A stretch of 24,989 nt of DNA from an uncultured Clostridia bacterium (GTDB taxonomy: Bacteria; Bacillota; Clostridia; TANB77; CAG-508): the NCBI GenBank assembly GCA_934157205.1, contig CAKPHJ010000018.1, positions 1-24,989 on the forward strand, in the 5' to 3' direction. The notes below the pieces were generated by a model. The model was not told where the DNA came from. It saw nothing but the letters and a program-made list of their open reading frames with translations, and did no database searches. Positions 1 to 6,363 of this stretch are shown here, piece after piece. Position numbers and translations under genes: made by a program. The first letter of the stretch is position 1; every line of letters begins with the position of its first letter.

Positions 1-231
1 ATGGATCAAAAAGCCATTGAAGATGCTGGATATGATAAAGGCTTAAAAGCTGGTATTACACAAGGTATTAAACAAGGCATGACACAGGGCATTAAATCTG
101 GTATATCTCAAACTCAAAAAGATATTGTTAAAAAAATGCTTAACAAAAATTTTGATAAAAATACAATTCATGAAATAACTGGATTGTCTGTAGAAGAAAT
201 TAATAATATTAATAATATTGAAAAACAATAA
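1..231 (+). CDS. C-terminal end of an Rpn-family nuclease / putative transposase (partial)
   Basis: The frame is open from the first base, so the ATG at position 1 is probably internal and the gene starts outside the window. The visible 76 residues contain a run of short repeats in which glycine recurs every fourth residue (KGLKAGITQGIKQGMTQG), followed by a helical tail with a conserved-looking ITGLSVEEI segment. That repeat plus tail is the usual C-terminus of the Rpn (recombination-promoting nuclease, PD-(D/E)XK) family, whose members nick DNA and promote RecA-independent recombination. The catalytic domain is not visible, so function rests on tail similarity alone. The gene ends in TAA and is followed by an AT-rich hairpin. 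Family-level confidence is moderate, and I cannot tell whether the full gene is intact. Confidence 0.55.
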   Translation: MDQKAIEDAGYDKGLKAGITQGIKQGMTQGIKSGISQTQKDIVKKMLNKNFDKNTIHEITGLSVEEINNINNIEKQ

Positions 232-281
232 AACAATAAATTAAATTTATTATTAATATAGTTCATACAAATATAAATAAA

Positions 282-326
282 TTTTCGTAACGAAAAACCT
301 ATATAAAAAATACAATTTTATATAGG
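282..326 (+). terminator. Two adjacent AT-rich hairpins after the Rpn-type gene
   Basis: TTTTCG (282-287) pairs with CGAAAA (291-296) around a 3-base loop. Immediately after, CCTATATAAAA (298-308) pairs perfectly with TTTTATATAGG (316-326) around a 7-base loop, followed by CTTTAATATTTTAT. The second hairpin is a plausible weak intrinsic terminator for the upstream gene. The stem is mostly A-T, so efficiency is uncertain. Confidence 0.45.
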
Positions 327-360
327 CTTTAATATTTTATACACAATTAAAAATTTTATA

Positions 361-468
361 TTATTTTATAATCTGTGTTTCATATCTTCCAATATAATAT
401 CCGTTATATTTTGCTATGCTTTCTTTTTCTGCATTTATTTGATTTACTATTCTTTTGATACCATTTTT
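361..468 (-). pseudogene. Possible C-terminal gene remnant (about 35 codons)
   Basis: On the minus strand a frame of about 35 codons, bounded upstream by an in-frame stop and ending in TAA at 363-361, reads as a protein-like segment containing INAEKESIAKYNGYYIGRYE. It has no ATG, GTG or TTG start with a ribosome-binding site. Its amino-acid composition looks more like real coding sequence than the surrounding AT-rich spacer. I do not recognise the family. The most likely reading is the surviving 3' end of a decayed gene. It is short enough that chance cannot be excluded. Confidence 0.25.
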
Positions 469-490
469 AATTTAATTTACAAATTAAATA

Positions 491-519
491 TTTAAAATAT
501 ATTACACTTATGATATAAT
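491..519 (+). promoter_or_regulatory. Sigma-A-type promoter for murT-gatD
   Basis: A perfect TATAAT (514-519) is preceded by a TG one base upstream (extended -10). A TTTAAA -35-like hexamer (491-496) lies 17 bp away. Predicted transcription starts near 526, about 55 nt ahead of the murT start. Confidence 0.6.
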
Positions 520-581
520 AACCCCATCAGAACAAATAAGAAAATAGGAAAGTAAATTTTTTAAAGAAAGGAGTTCGTATA

Positions 582-1937
582 TTGTTACAATGTTCATTAT
601 ACGAGAAAAATAAAATGAAAAACTTTTTTATCACTTTATCAATGAAAATATTATACTTCATTCTAAAACTCTTCAAAAAAAATGGTGGAAATCTTTTAGG
701 CAAAATAGCATATGATTGGAACCCTAAAATATTTAAATACTTTAAAATAAATTGCCCCATAATTGCTGTAACAGCAACAAACGGAAAAACCATGACAAAC
801 AATGCTATAGGTTATATATTGCAATCTGCTGGAAAAAAAGTAATTAGCAACACAGAAGGCAACAACATGGAAACAGGCATTCTTTCTACATTATTAAAAT
901 CATGTTCTTTAACAGGAAAAATCAAAGCTGATTATCTAGTTTTTGAAGTAGACGAAGGTTATGTTCCAATTATTTTTAAAGATTTAAAATTAGACTCTTT
1001 AATTATTCTTGATTTTTTCAGAGATCAATTAGATAGAAATGGCGAAGTTGAATCTTTAATTTTAAAAATAAATGATTTTCTAAAAACTTATACAGGCAAC
1101 TTAATTTTAAACAATGATGACCCAAATGTTTCAAGACTTGGAAAAGCTAACCCAGATAATAAAAATATTTATTATTTCAGTGTTGAAAAATATAAATATG
1201 CAACTAAAAATATGAAAGAAGCTGGAGAAGGTAAATTTTGTCCATTTTGTAATACAAGAATCGAATATGAATATTATCAATATTCTCACATAGGTAAATT
1301 TCAATGTCCTAATTGCGGATATGGAAAAAATGATATTTATAAACTAGCCCAGAATATTGACTTAGAAAATCGTTCATTTGAAATAGATAATATAAAATAT
1401 AAAACTAAATTTAATAGTATTTATAACATCTATAATTTTACAGCTGTTATTAGTTGTTTAAGCTTATACAACATAGATACAGAAATAATTCAAAATGCTA
1501 TTTCAAAATTTGAACTTAATAATGGTAGATTAGAAAAATTAAGCGTAAAAAATATACCTACAATTATAAATTTAGCTAAAAATCCAACTGGAGCTAATGT
1601 AAGCTTACGAATTCTTAATGAAGATAGCTCAGAAAAAGAATTATTATTTGTTTTAAATGATAATTTAGCAGATGGACATGATGTTTCTTGGATTTGGGAT
1701 ATCAATTTTGACAAATTACAAAATGTAACAAGAATTATTACATCTGGCACAAGAGCTTATGACATGGCAATTAGAATAAAAACTTCTGGATATCCATGTT
1801 CTAAAATAGAAGCCTATTTAGATTTAAACAAAGCAGTAGAAAGTTTATATAGTACTAATACAAAAAAATATGTTATTGCTAATTATACTTCTTTACAACC
1901 AACCAGAAATGAAATACTAAAAATGGTTTATAGGTAA
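582..1937 (+). CDS. murT: Lipid II isoglutaminyl synthase, Mur-ligase-like subunit MurT
   Basis: With GatD, MurT amidates the alpha-carboxylate of the D-Glu in lipid II, using ammonia released by GatD and ATP, at the cytoplasmic face of the membrane. Counting from the TTG at 582 (451 aa), the Mur-ligase P-loop TATNGKTMT lies at residues 64-72. An inserted four-cysteine zinc ribbon has Cys220, Cys223, Cys242 and Cys245. The C-terminal DUF1727 domain carries ADGHDVSWIWD (363-373), whose aspartates include the residue expected to complete the triad with GatD. AAAGGAG (567-573) is 8 nt before the TTG. An alternative is the ATG at 615, giving MKNFF, which matches where homologues usually begin but has no site of its own. 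A 7-codon frame (590-613) sits between the two. gatD follows 69 nt downstream. Confidence 0.92.
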   Translation: MLQCSLYEKNKMKNFFITLSMKILYFILKLFKKNGGNLLGKIAYDWNPKIFKYFKINCPIIAVTATNGKTMTNNAIGYILQSAGKKVISNTEGNNMETGILSTLLKSCSLTGKIKADYLVFEVDEGYVPIIFKDLKLDSLIILDFFRDQLDRNGEVESLILKINDFLKTYTGNLILNNDDPNVSRLGKANPDNKNIYYFSVEKYKYATKNMKEAGEGKFCPFCNTRIEYEYYQYSHIGKFQCPNCGYGKNDIYKLAQNIDLENRSFEIDNIKYKTKFNSIYNIYNFTAVISCLSLYNIDTEIIQNAISKFELNNGRLEKLSVKNIPTIINLAKNPTGANVSLRILNEDSSEKELLFVLNDNLADGHDVSWIWDINFDKLQNVTRIITSGTRAYDMAIRIKTSGYPCSKIEAYLDLNKAVESLYSTNTKKYVIANYTSLQPTRNEILKMVYR

Positions 1938-1969
1938 ATCCATTAAAAACCTAAATATATTACAAGGAG
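1922..1969 (+). promoter_or_regulatory. Pseudoknot motif, copy 1 (upstream of gatD)
   Basis: AATGG (1922-1926) pairs with CCATT (1940-1944). Within its loop AGGT (1932-1935) pairs with ACCT (1949-1952) downstream of the first stem, giving an H-type pseudoknot bridged by AAAA. A conserved AAATATATTA then leads to the ribosome-binding site AAGGAG (1964-1969). The 5' strands of both stems lie inside the last murT codons, and the murT stop TAA (1935-1937) overlaps the second stem, so ribosomes finishing murT would open the fold. Two other copies are at 5397-5445 (+) and 7717-7670 (-). Confidence 0.6.
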
Positions 1970-1972
1970 ATT

Positions 1973-1993
1973 TCATATAATTATATTATATGA
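1973..1993 (+). promoter_or_regulatory. Hairpin between the gatD ribosome-binding site and its start codon
   Basis: TCATATAAT (1973-1981) pairs perfectly with ATTATATGA (1985-1993) around a 3-base loop. The strong AAGGAG (1964-1969) is 37 nt from the gatD ATG at 2007, and an in-frame TAA at 1998-2000 rules out a start further upstream. Folding the hairpin would shorten the effective distance to about 16 nt. Confidence 0.5.
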
Positions 1994-2006
1994 TACATAA
2001 ATAATT

Positions 2007-2753
2007 ATGAAAGAATTTAAAATATTATATTTATATCCTGACATATTAGAATTATATGGTGATTATGGCAACATACAAGTTTTAAAATATAGACTTGAAA
2101 AAAGAAACTATAATGTTATTATTGACTCTTATTCAATTGGTGACTCTACCCCAGATTTTAGTAGTTATGATTTAGTCTTTGCAGGTGGTGGTGCTGATCA
2201 AGAGCAAAGTATTTTAGCCAAAGACCTTTTACAATTTAAGAACAACATAAAAGAAGCAATTGAAAACGGTGTATTTTTCTTATTAATTTGTGGTGCATAT
2301 CAATTGTTTGGAAAATATTATAAAGGTGTAGAAGGAAATATTATACCAGGTCTTGAAATTTTTGACTACTATACAGAAGCAATTGAAGATAGAAAAAAAA
2401 GATGTATTGGAAATATTATTATAGAAACAGAGCTAAATGGTAAAAAAACTAAAATTATAGGTTTTGAAAATCATGGTGGACAAACATTTAATATTTCATC
2501 ACCTTTTGGTAATGTACTATATGGTAATGGAAATAAATTTGGAGATACAAAAGAAGGATTTTTCACCAATAATGTTATTGCAACATATTTGCATGGTCCT
2601 TTACTTTCAAAAAATCCTGAACTTACAGATTATATAATAAAACACTGTTTAAATAGAAAATATAATGAAACTATAAACTTAACACCATTAGATGATGAAT
2701 TTGAAAATAAATGTAGACTTCAATTAATTGACAGATTTTTAAAAGCCCAATAA
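2007..2753 (+). CDS. gatD: Lipid II isoglutaminyl synthase, glutamine amidotransferase subunit GatD
   Basis: GatD is a class I (triad) glutaminase that releases ammonia from glutamine for MurT. The 248-residue length is normal. The nucleophile is Cys95 in LLICGAYQLFG, and the histidine is His196 in ATYLHGPLL. The oxyanion/substrate region AGGGADQEQ lies at 59-67. The N-terminus (LYPDILELYGDYGNIQVLKYRL) matches where the family begins, so ATG 2007 is kept although its ribosome-binding site is unusually distant. The gene is in an operon with murT, as in most Gram-positive bacteria that carry the pair. The stop codon is inside the stem of a strong terminator. Translation is likely influenced by the pseudoknot and hairpin between the two genes. 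Confidence 0.93.
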   Translation: MKEFKILYLYPDILELYGDYGNIQVLKYRLEKRNYNVIIDSYSIGDSTPDFSSYDLVFAGGGADQEQSILAKDLLQFKNNIKEAIENGVFFLLICGAYQLFGKYYKGVEGNIIPGLEIFDYYTEAIEDRKKRCIGNIIIETELNGKKTKIIGFENHGGQTFNISSPFGNVLYGNGNKFGDTKEGFFTNNVIATYLHGPLLSKNPELTDYIIKHCLNRKYNETINLTPLDDEFENKCRLQLIDRFLKAQ

Positions 2754-2772
2754 CTTTTGTTATTAGGCTTTT
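2741..2772 (+). terminator. Intrinsic terminator of murT-gatD
   Basis: AAAAGCC (2741-2747) and AATAAC (2749-2754) pair with GTTATT (2759-2764) and GGCTTTT (2766-2772) around a TTTT loop, with one C-A mismatch. The right arm ends in a T run (TTTTCTTT). The gatD stop codon (2751-2753) lies in the stem. Confidence 0.8.
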
Positions 2773-2835
2773 CTTTAGCATTTATAATTTTGTCAATTAA
2801 ATATTAAAATTTTTTAAAATTATCATAAGAAGTTT

Positions 2836-2853
2836 AAAGTTTACACAAACTTT
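2836..2853 (-). terminator. Weak hairpin after nrdD
   Basis: AAAGTTT (2836-2842) pairs with AAACTTT (2847-2853) around a 4-base loop, 32 nt beyond the nrdD stop on the minus strand. There is no clean T tract. It is the only hairpin I can see that could end the nrdD transcript. Confidence 0.3.
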
Positions 2854-2884
2854 CTGATATACTCCATTTATATTCTTTAAGTTT

Positions 2885-5011
2885 TTATAAATGCATTACT
2901 CTTTGTTTTATTTCTTTTGTTTTTCCAACATTCCAGAAGTTTTCTCCTAGATATCCACATGTTCTTCTAACTACTGTTAGTTTCTCATGATCTTTGTTTC
3001 CACAATTTGGGCATTCCCATTCATTGTCTTTGTTTATTATTATTTCGCCATCAAAACCACATACATGGCAATAATCAGATTTTGTATTAAATTCTGCATA
3101 TTGAATATTGTCATATATAAATTTAACTACAGCCTCTAGTGCTTCAATGTTTTTACTCATATTTGGTATTTCAATATATGAAATAGCTCCTCCAGAAGAT
3201 ATTTTTTGGAATTCACTTTCAAATGATAATTTTTCAAATGCATCAATTTTTTCTCTTACATCTACATGATATGAATTTGTATAATATCCTTTATCTGTTA
3301 TGTCTTTTATTGTTCCAAATCTTTCTTTGTCAATTCTTGCAAATTTATAGCATAAACTTTCAGCTGGTGTGCCATATAAAGCAAATCCAATATTTGTTTC
3401 TTGTTTCCATTTGTCTGTTGCATTTCTTAAACGTTTCATAACTTTTAATGCAAATTCATGACCTTTTTCTGTAGTATGAGATTCTCCTGTCATTAATTTT
3501 GTAACTTCATATATTCCTATATAACCTAATGACATTGTTGAATATCCGCCATATAGTAATTTATCTATTTTTTCTCCCTTTTTCAAACGTGAAATTGCAC
3601 CGTATTGCCAGTGAATTGGGCTTATATCTGATTTTGTACCAAGTAGTGCATAATGTCTACACATTAAAGCCTCTTTGCAAAGCTCTAGTCTTTCATCTAA
3701 TAGCTTCCAGAATTTTTCTTCGTCTCCATCTGCTATTATTCCTATTTGTGGTAAATTAATGCTTACAACACCTTGATTAAATCTTCCTTCAAATTTGTAG
3801 TTTCCATTTTCGTCTTTCCAAGGTGACAAGAAACTTCTACAACCCATTGGGCTAAATACATTTCCTTCGTATATTTCACGCATTTTTTTAGCAGAAATGT
3901 AGTCAGGATACATTCTTTTTGATGAACATTTAACAGCCATTTTTGTTAAATAATCATATTTACCACCTTTTAGGCAATTGCATTCGTCTAAAACATAAAC
4001 TAATTTTGGAAATGCTGGTGTTACATATACTCCTGCTTCATTTTTTATTCCTTCATATCTTTGTCTTAATATTTCTTCTATTATCATAGCATTTTCTTTT
4101 ATATATGGATCATCTTTTTCTAAGTGTAAAAATAATGTTACAAAAGGTGATTGACCATTTGTTGTCATTAATGTGTTTATTTGATATTGTATTGTTTGTA
4201 CACCTGCTTTAAGTTCTGTTTTTAATCTGTCTTGTACCATTTCTTCTATTATTTTTTCAGAAACTTCATGTCCATATTTTGTTTGGAATTCTTTTTTAAA
4301 TTTATTGTAACTCTTTCTTAAATATTTTCCCAAATGGATCATGTCTACAGATTGTCCGCCATATTGGTTACTTGCAACAGCTGCAATTATTTGTGTTGTA
4401 ACTGTACATGCTACTTGGAAACTTTTTGGACTTTCAATCATTTTTCCATTCATAACTGTTCCATTGTCTAGCATGTCTGATATATTTATTAAACAACAAT
4501 TAAATATAGGTTGAATAAAGTAATCTGCATCGTGAAAATGTAAAATTCCTTCTTCATGTGCTTTTGAAATTTTTTCTGGTAATAACATTCTTTTTGTTAA
4601 ATCTCTAGAAACTTCTCCTGCAATATAGTCTCTTTGAGTTGAAGCTAGCATTATATTTTTGTTTGAATTTTCTTCTGCAAGCTCTTTGTTTTCATTCCTA
4701 ATTAGTCCTAATATTGTTTCATCTGTGGTATTTTGTTTTCTTACTAAAGCTCTGGTATATCTGTATACAATGTATCTTTTAGCTAATTCGTATTTTCCCA
4801 TAGACATTAATTTTTCTTCAATTATATCTTGTATGTCTTCAACAAGCATTCTTTTCTTTCCTAGTTCTTCAATATAATTAATAATTTCTTTTATGTCTTC
4901 TTTACATGCTCTTTCTTTTGGTTTTACTTCTTTATTTGCTTTTTCAATTGCTATTTTTATTTTTTCCCTATCATAATCTACAGCTCTACCATCTCTTTTT
5001 ATTATTTTCAT
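2885..5011 (-). CDS. nrdD: Anaerobic (class III) ribonucleoside-triphosphate reductase NrdD
   Basis: NrdD reduces ribonucleoside triphosphates to deoxyribonucleotides without oxygen, using a glycyl radical made by the activase NrdG and S-adenosylmethionine. The 708-residue protein begins with an ATP-cone regulatory domain (KIIKRDGRAVDYDREKIKIA, about residues 1-95). The catalytic barrel follows. At the C-terminus is a four-cysteine zinc site (CHVCG and CPNCG), then the radical loop RRTCGYLGENFWN with the radical glycine at about residue 686. No nrdG lies within the window on either side, so the activase is encoded elsewhere. It is divergent from the Crp/Fnr regulator. A Fnr-like operator centred about 40 bp ahead of its predicted start suggests activation by that regulator. 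The start is set by the purine-rich AGGGGGA upstream of ATG 5011 and by the ATP cone. Confidence 0.95.
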   Translation of the reverse strand: MKIIKRDGRAVDYDREKIKIAIEKANKEVKPKERACKEDIKEIINYIEELGKKRMLVEDIQDIIEEKLMSMGKYELAKRYIVYRYTRALVRKQNTTDETILGLIRNENKELAEENSNKNIMLASTQRDYIAGEVSRDLTKRMLLPEKISKAHEEGILHFHDADYFIQPIFNCCLINISDMLDNGTVMNGKMIESPKSFQVACTVTTQIIAAVASNQYGGQSVDMIHLGKYLRKSYNKFKKEFQTKYGHEVSEKIIEEMVQDRLKTELKAGVQTIQYQINTLMTTNGQSPFVTLFLHLEKDDPYIKENAMIIEEILRQRYEGIKNEAGVYVTPAFPKLVYVLDECNCLKGGKYDYLTKMAVKCSSKRMYPDYISAKKMREIYEGNVFSPMGCRSFLSPWKDENGNYKFEGRFNQGVVSINLPQIGIIADGDEEKFWKLLDERLELCKEALMCRHYALLGTKSDISPIHWQYGAISRLKKGEKIDKLLYGGYSTMSLGYIGIYEVTKLMTGESHTTEKGHEFALKVMKRLRNATDKWKQETNIGFALYGTPAESLCYKFARIDKERFGTIKDITDKGYYTNSYHVDVREKIDAFEKLSFESEFQKISSGGAISYIEIPNMSKNIEALEAVVKFIYDNIQYAEFNTKSDYCHVCGFDGEIIINKDNEWECPNCGNKDHEKLTVVRRTCGYLGENFWNVGKTKEIKQRVMHL

Positions 5012-5063
5012 TTTACATTTCCCCCTATCAATATTGTTTTATATTTATTTTTGATATGTTCTT

Positions 5064-5069
5064 ATTATA
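5064..5069 (-). promoter_or_regulatory. -10 element of the nrdD promoter
   Basis: On the minus strand TATAAT is at 5069-5064, preceded directly by GTG. No good -35 hexamer is present at 16-18 bp (the sequence there reads ACAGAA), which fits a promoter that needs an activator. Transcription would start near 5058. Confidence 0.5.
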
Positions 5070-5090
5070 CACGATGAAAATACTTTTTCT

Positions 5091-5104
5091 GTTGCAAAAG
5101 CAAC
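5091..5104. promoter_or_regulatory. Crp/Fnr-type operator, nrdD side
   Basis: This is a perfect inverted repeat, GTTGC-AAAA-GCAAC. Its centre (5097.5) is about 39-40 bp upstream of the predicted nrdD start, close to the -41.5 position used by Crp/Fnr activators that contact polymerase. The geometry (5 bp arms, 4 bp spacer) is that of Fnr-family sites and is identical to the second site at 5281-5294. Confidence 0.6.
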
Positions 5105-5189
5105 AAATTATTGTATCAAAATTTATAATTCTTTTGTTTCAATGGTTTTATCTTCTATTACATTTTAATTACAAAATTTTATTATTTAT

Positions 5190-5263
5190 AACTATTTATG
5201 TTATAGAATAATATTTTAACATAATTAATATGAGAAAGTATTATCTAATAAACTATTTATGTT
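5190..5263. repeat. Direct repeat of 13 bp in the nrdD/crp spacer
   Basis: AACTATTTATGTT occurs at 5190-5202 and again at 5251-5263. It lies between the two operator sites. I have no functional reading for it, and AT-rich sequence makes chance plausible. Confidence 0.3.
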
Positions 5264-5276
5264 TTATTATTATTTC

Positions 5277-5310
5277 AATAGTTGCAGTTGCAACTATTTT
5301 ATAGTATAAT
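5277..5310 (+). promoter_or_regulatory. crp promoter with overlapping Crp/Fnr-type operator
   Basis: TATAAT at 5305-5310 is 17 bp from a TTGCAG -35 (5282-5287). The -35 lies inside a 22 bp palindrome (5277-5298) with perfect 10 bp arms, AATAGTTGCA and TGCAACTATT. Its core GTTGC-AGTT-GCAAC (5281-5294) has the same arms and spacing as the nrdD-side site. A protein bound here would block polymerase, which suggests autorepression. Confidence 0.6.
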
Positions 5311-5315
5311 ATTAA

Positions 5316-5363
5316 CAATATATTTCTATTATAGGAAGTTCATAGAACTTTCCTAGTATAGAA
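5316..5363 (+). repeat. Hairpin repeat in the crp leader, copy 1
   Basis: TTCTAT-TA-TAGGAA-GTTC (5324-5341) folds back on GAAC-T-TTCCTA-GT-ATAGAA (5345-5363). The 22 bases at 5316-5337 are identical to 15350-15371, where the same outer arms recur without the inner GTTC/GAAC stem. Here the hairpin is at the very start of the predicted crp transcript. Confidence 0.55.
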
Positions 5364-5388
5364 CAAAGTGAAGTAAGTTGCCCTTTGT
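5362..5388 (+). promoter_or_regulatory. Second hairpin of the crp leader
   Basis: AACAAAG (5362-5368) can pair with CTTTGTT (5383-5389 region) just before the pseudoknot motif. With the hairpin before it and the pseudoknot after it, almost the whole 140 nt crp leader is structured, which suggests control at the RNA level. Confidence 0.35.
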
Positions 5389-5396
5389 TTTCAACT

Positions 5397-5445
5397 AAAA
5401 GGTTTATGGGTAGCCTTTTAAAAACCTAAATATATTATACAAGGA
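5397..5445 (+). promoter_or_regulatory. Pseudoknot motif, copy 2 (upstream of crp)
   Basis: AAAAGG (5397-5402) pairs with CCTTTT (5414-5419). GGGT (5408-5411) in the loop pairs with ACCT (5424-5427) with one G-U. The bridge is AAAA (5420-5423). The conserved AAATATATTA then leads to the ribosome-binding site AAGGA (5441-5445), 9 nt before the crp ATG. Confidence 0.6.
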
Positions 5446-5454
5446 TAAATTTTA

Positions 5455-6081
5455 ATGGAATTAAACACAGAAAACTTTATTTTAGAATTTCAAAAAAATT
5501 GTTCAAGAGTTCAAAAAAAAACATTTGTAAAAAATGAAATAATAACAAGCTATATTCAAAAAAGAAATCAATTATGTATATTAATATCTGGAAGTGCAAA
5601 TTTAGTAAGATATGACCTAAATGGAAATAGAACTATTGTAGAACACTTTTCAAAAAATGATATTTTCGGAGAAGTTTTTTACATAATAACAACAAACAAT
5701 GAATTATTAGTAGAAGCAAAAGAAAAATGTGAAGTTCTTTTTTATTTATATAGCAATGTTCATAATAAATGTCAAAACAACTGCCCTTTTCATATTAAAT
5801 TAACTCAAATTCTACCAGAGTTAATTTTAGATAAAATAACAAGTTTAAATATGCGTGTAGAACTTTTAACAAAGCGTTCAATTAGAGAAAAATTAGTCGA
5901 ATATTTTAATATTGTTGCAACACGTAATTTAAGTAAAACATTTACATTACCATTTTCTTTAACAGATTTAGCTGATTTTCTCGGAGTTGATAGAAGTGCA
6001 ATGATGAGAGAAATGAAACTTTTAAAAGATGATGGAATAATAGAAAAAACAGGAAATAGAATTAAATTGCTTTATAAATAA
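5455..6081 (+). CDS. Crp/Fnr-family transcriptional regulator
   Basis: The 208-residue protein has an N-terminal cyclic-nucleotide-binding-like beta barrel (about 20-110, with GNRTIVEHFSKNDIFGE at 57-73). A dimerisation helix follows (about 115-150). The C-terminal winged helix-turn-helix includes LTDLADFLGVDRSAMMREM (169-187). Cys92, Cys106 and Cys110 form a C-x13-C-x3-C cluster ahead of the dimer helix, so redox or metal sensing is possible, but the classical N-terminal Fnr cluster is absent. The first ATG after AAGGA is used. It is divergent from nrdD, and matching operators at both promoters suggest that it activates nrdD and represses itself. It ends against a large folded element shared with hisS. 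The effector cannot be told from sequence. Confidence 0.85.
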   Translation: MELNTENFILEFQKNCSRVQKKTFVKNEIITSYIQKRNQLCILISGSANLVRYDLNGNRTIVEHFSKNDIFGEVFYIITTNNELLVEAKEKCEVLFYLYSNVHNKCQNNCPFHIKLTQILPELILDKITSLNMRVELLTKRSIREKLVEYFNIVATRNLSKTFTLPFSLTDLADFLGVDRSAMMREMKLLKDDGIIEKTGNRIKLLYK

Positions 6082-6363
6082 AAACATATAATTTTACAAG
6101 ATTAATGGCTTAACAAAAAAATTAAAATAAGAAAACATTGAAAATATAAATTTTAAATTCAATGACGAATGTGTATGGAAAAATTTTAGAAATTCTTACG
6201 AAATTTTCTGGAAAGAGTTCGCGAATAGCGGAAGGGTGCCAGAAAATAAGTTAGAATTTCTTAAATTTTGTAATAAGCCGAGGAATTGACATTTAAAACT
6301 TTATATTTCAATGTTTTTTAGTAGTAATTATAATAGCCATTAATCTTGTAAATTATATGTTTT
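6081..6363. repeat. 283-base nested inverted-repeat element between crp and hisS
   Basis: The outer arms 6081-6110 and 6335-6363 match over 29 bases with one extra T on the left. The next arms are 6132-6158 with 6291-6316. Then 6180-6196 pairs with 6253-6269 and 6203-6211 with 6239-6247, leaving a 27-base, GC-richer apical loop (6212-6238). The whole region can fold as one long rod. The left arm begins at the crp stop and the right arm runs into the last codons of hisS. It could be a MITE-like insertion, a structured RNA, or a large bidirectional terminator. A related partial copy is at 20013-20069, which favours a mobile or repeated element. Confidence 0.65.
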
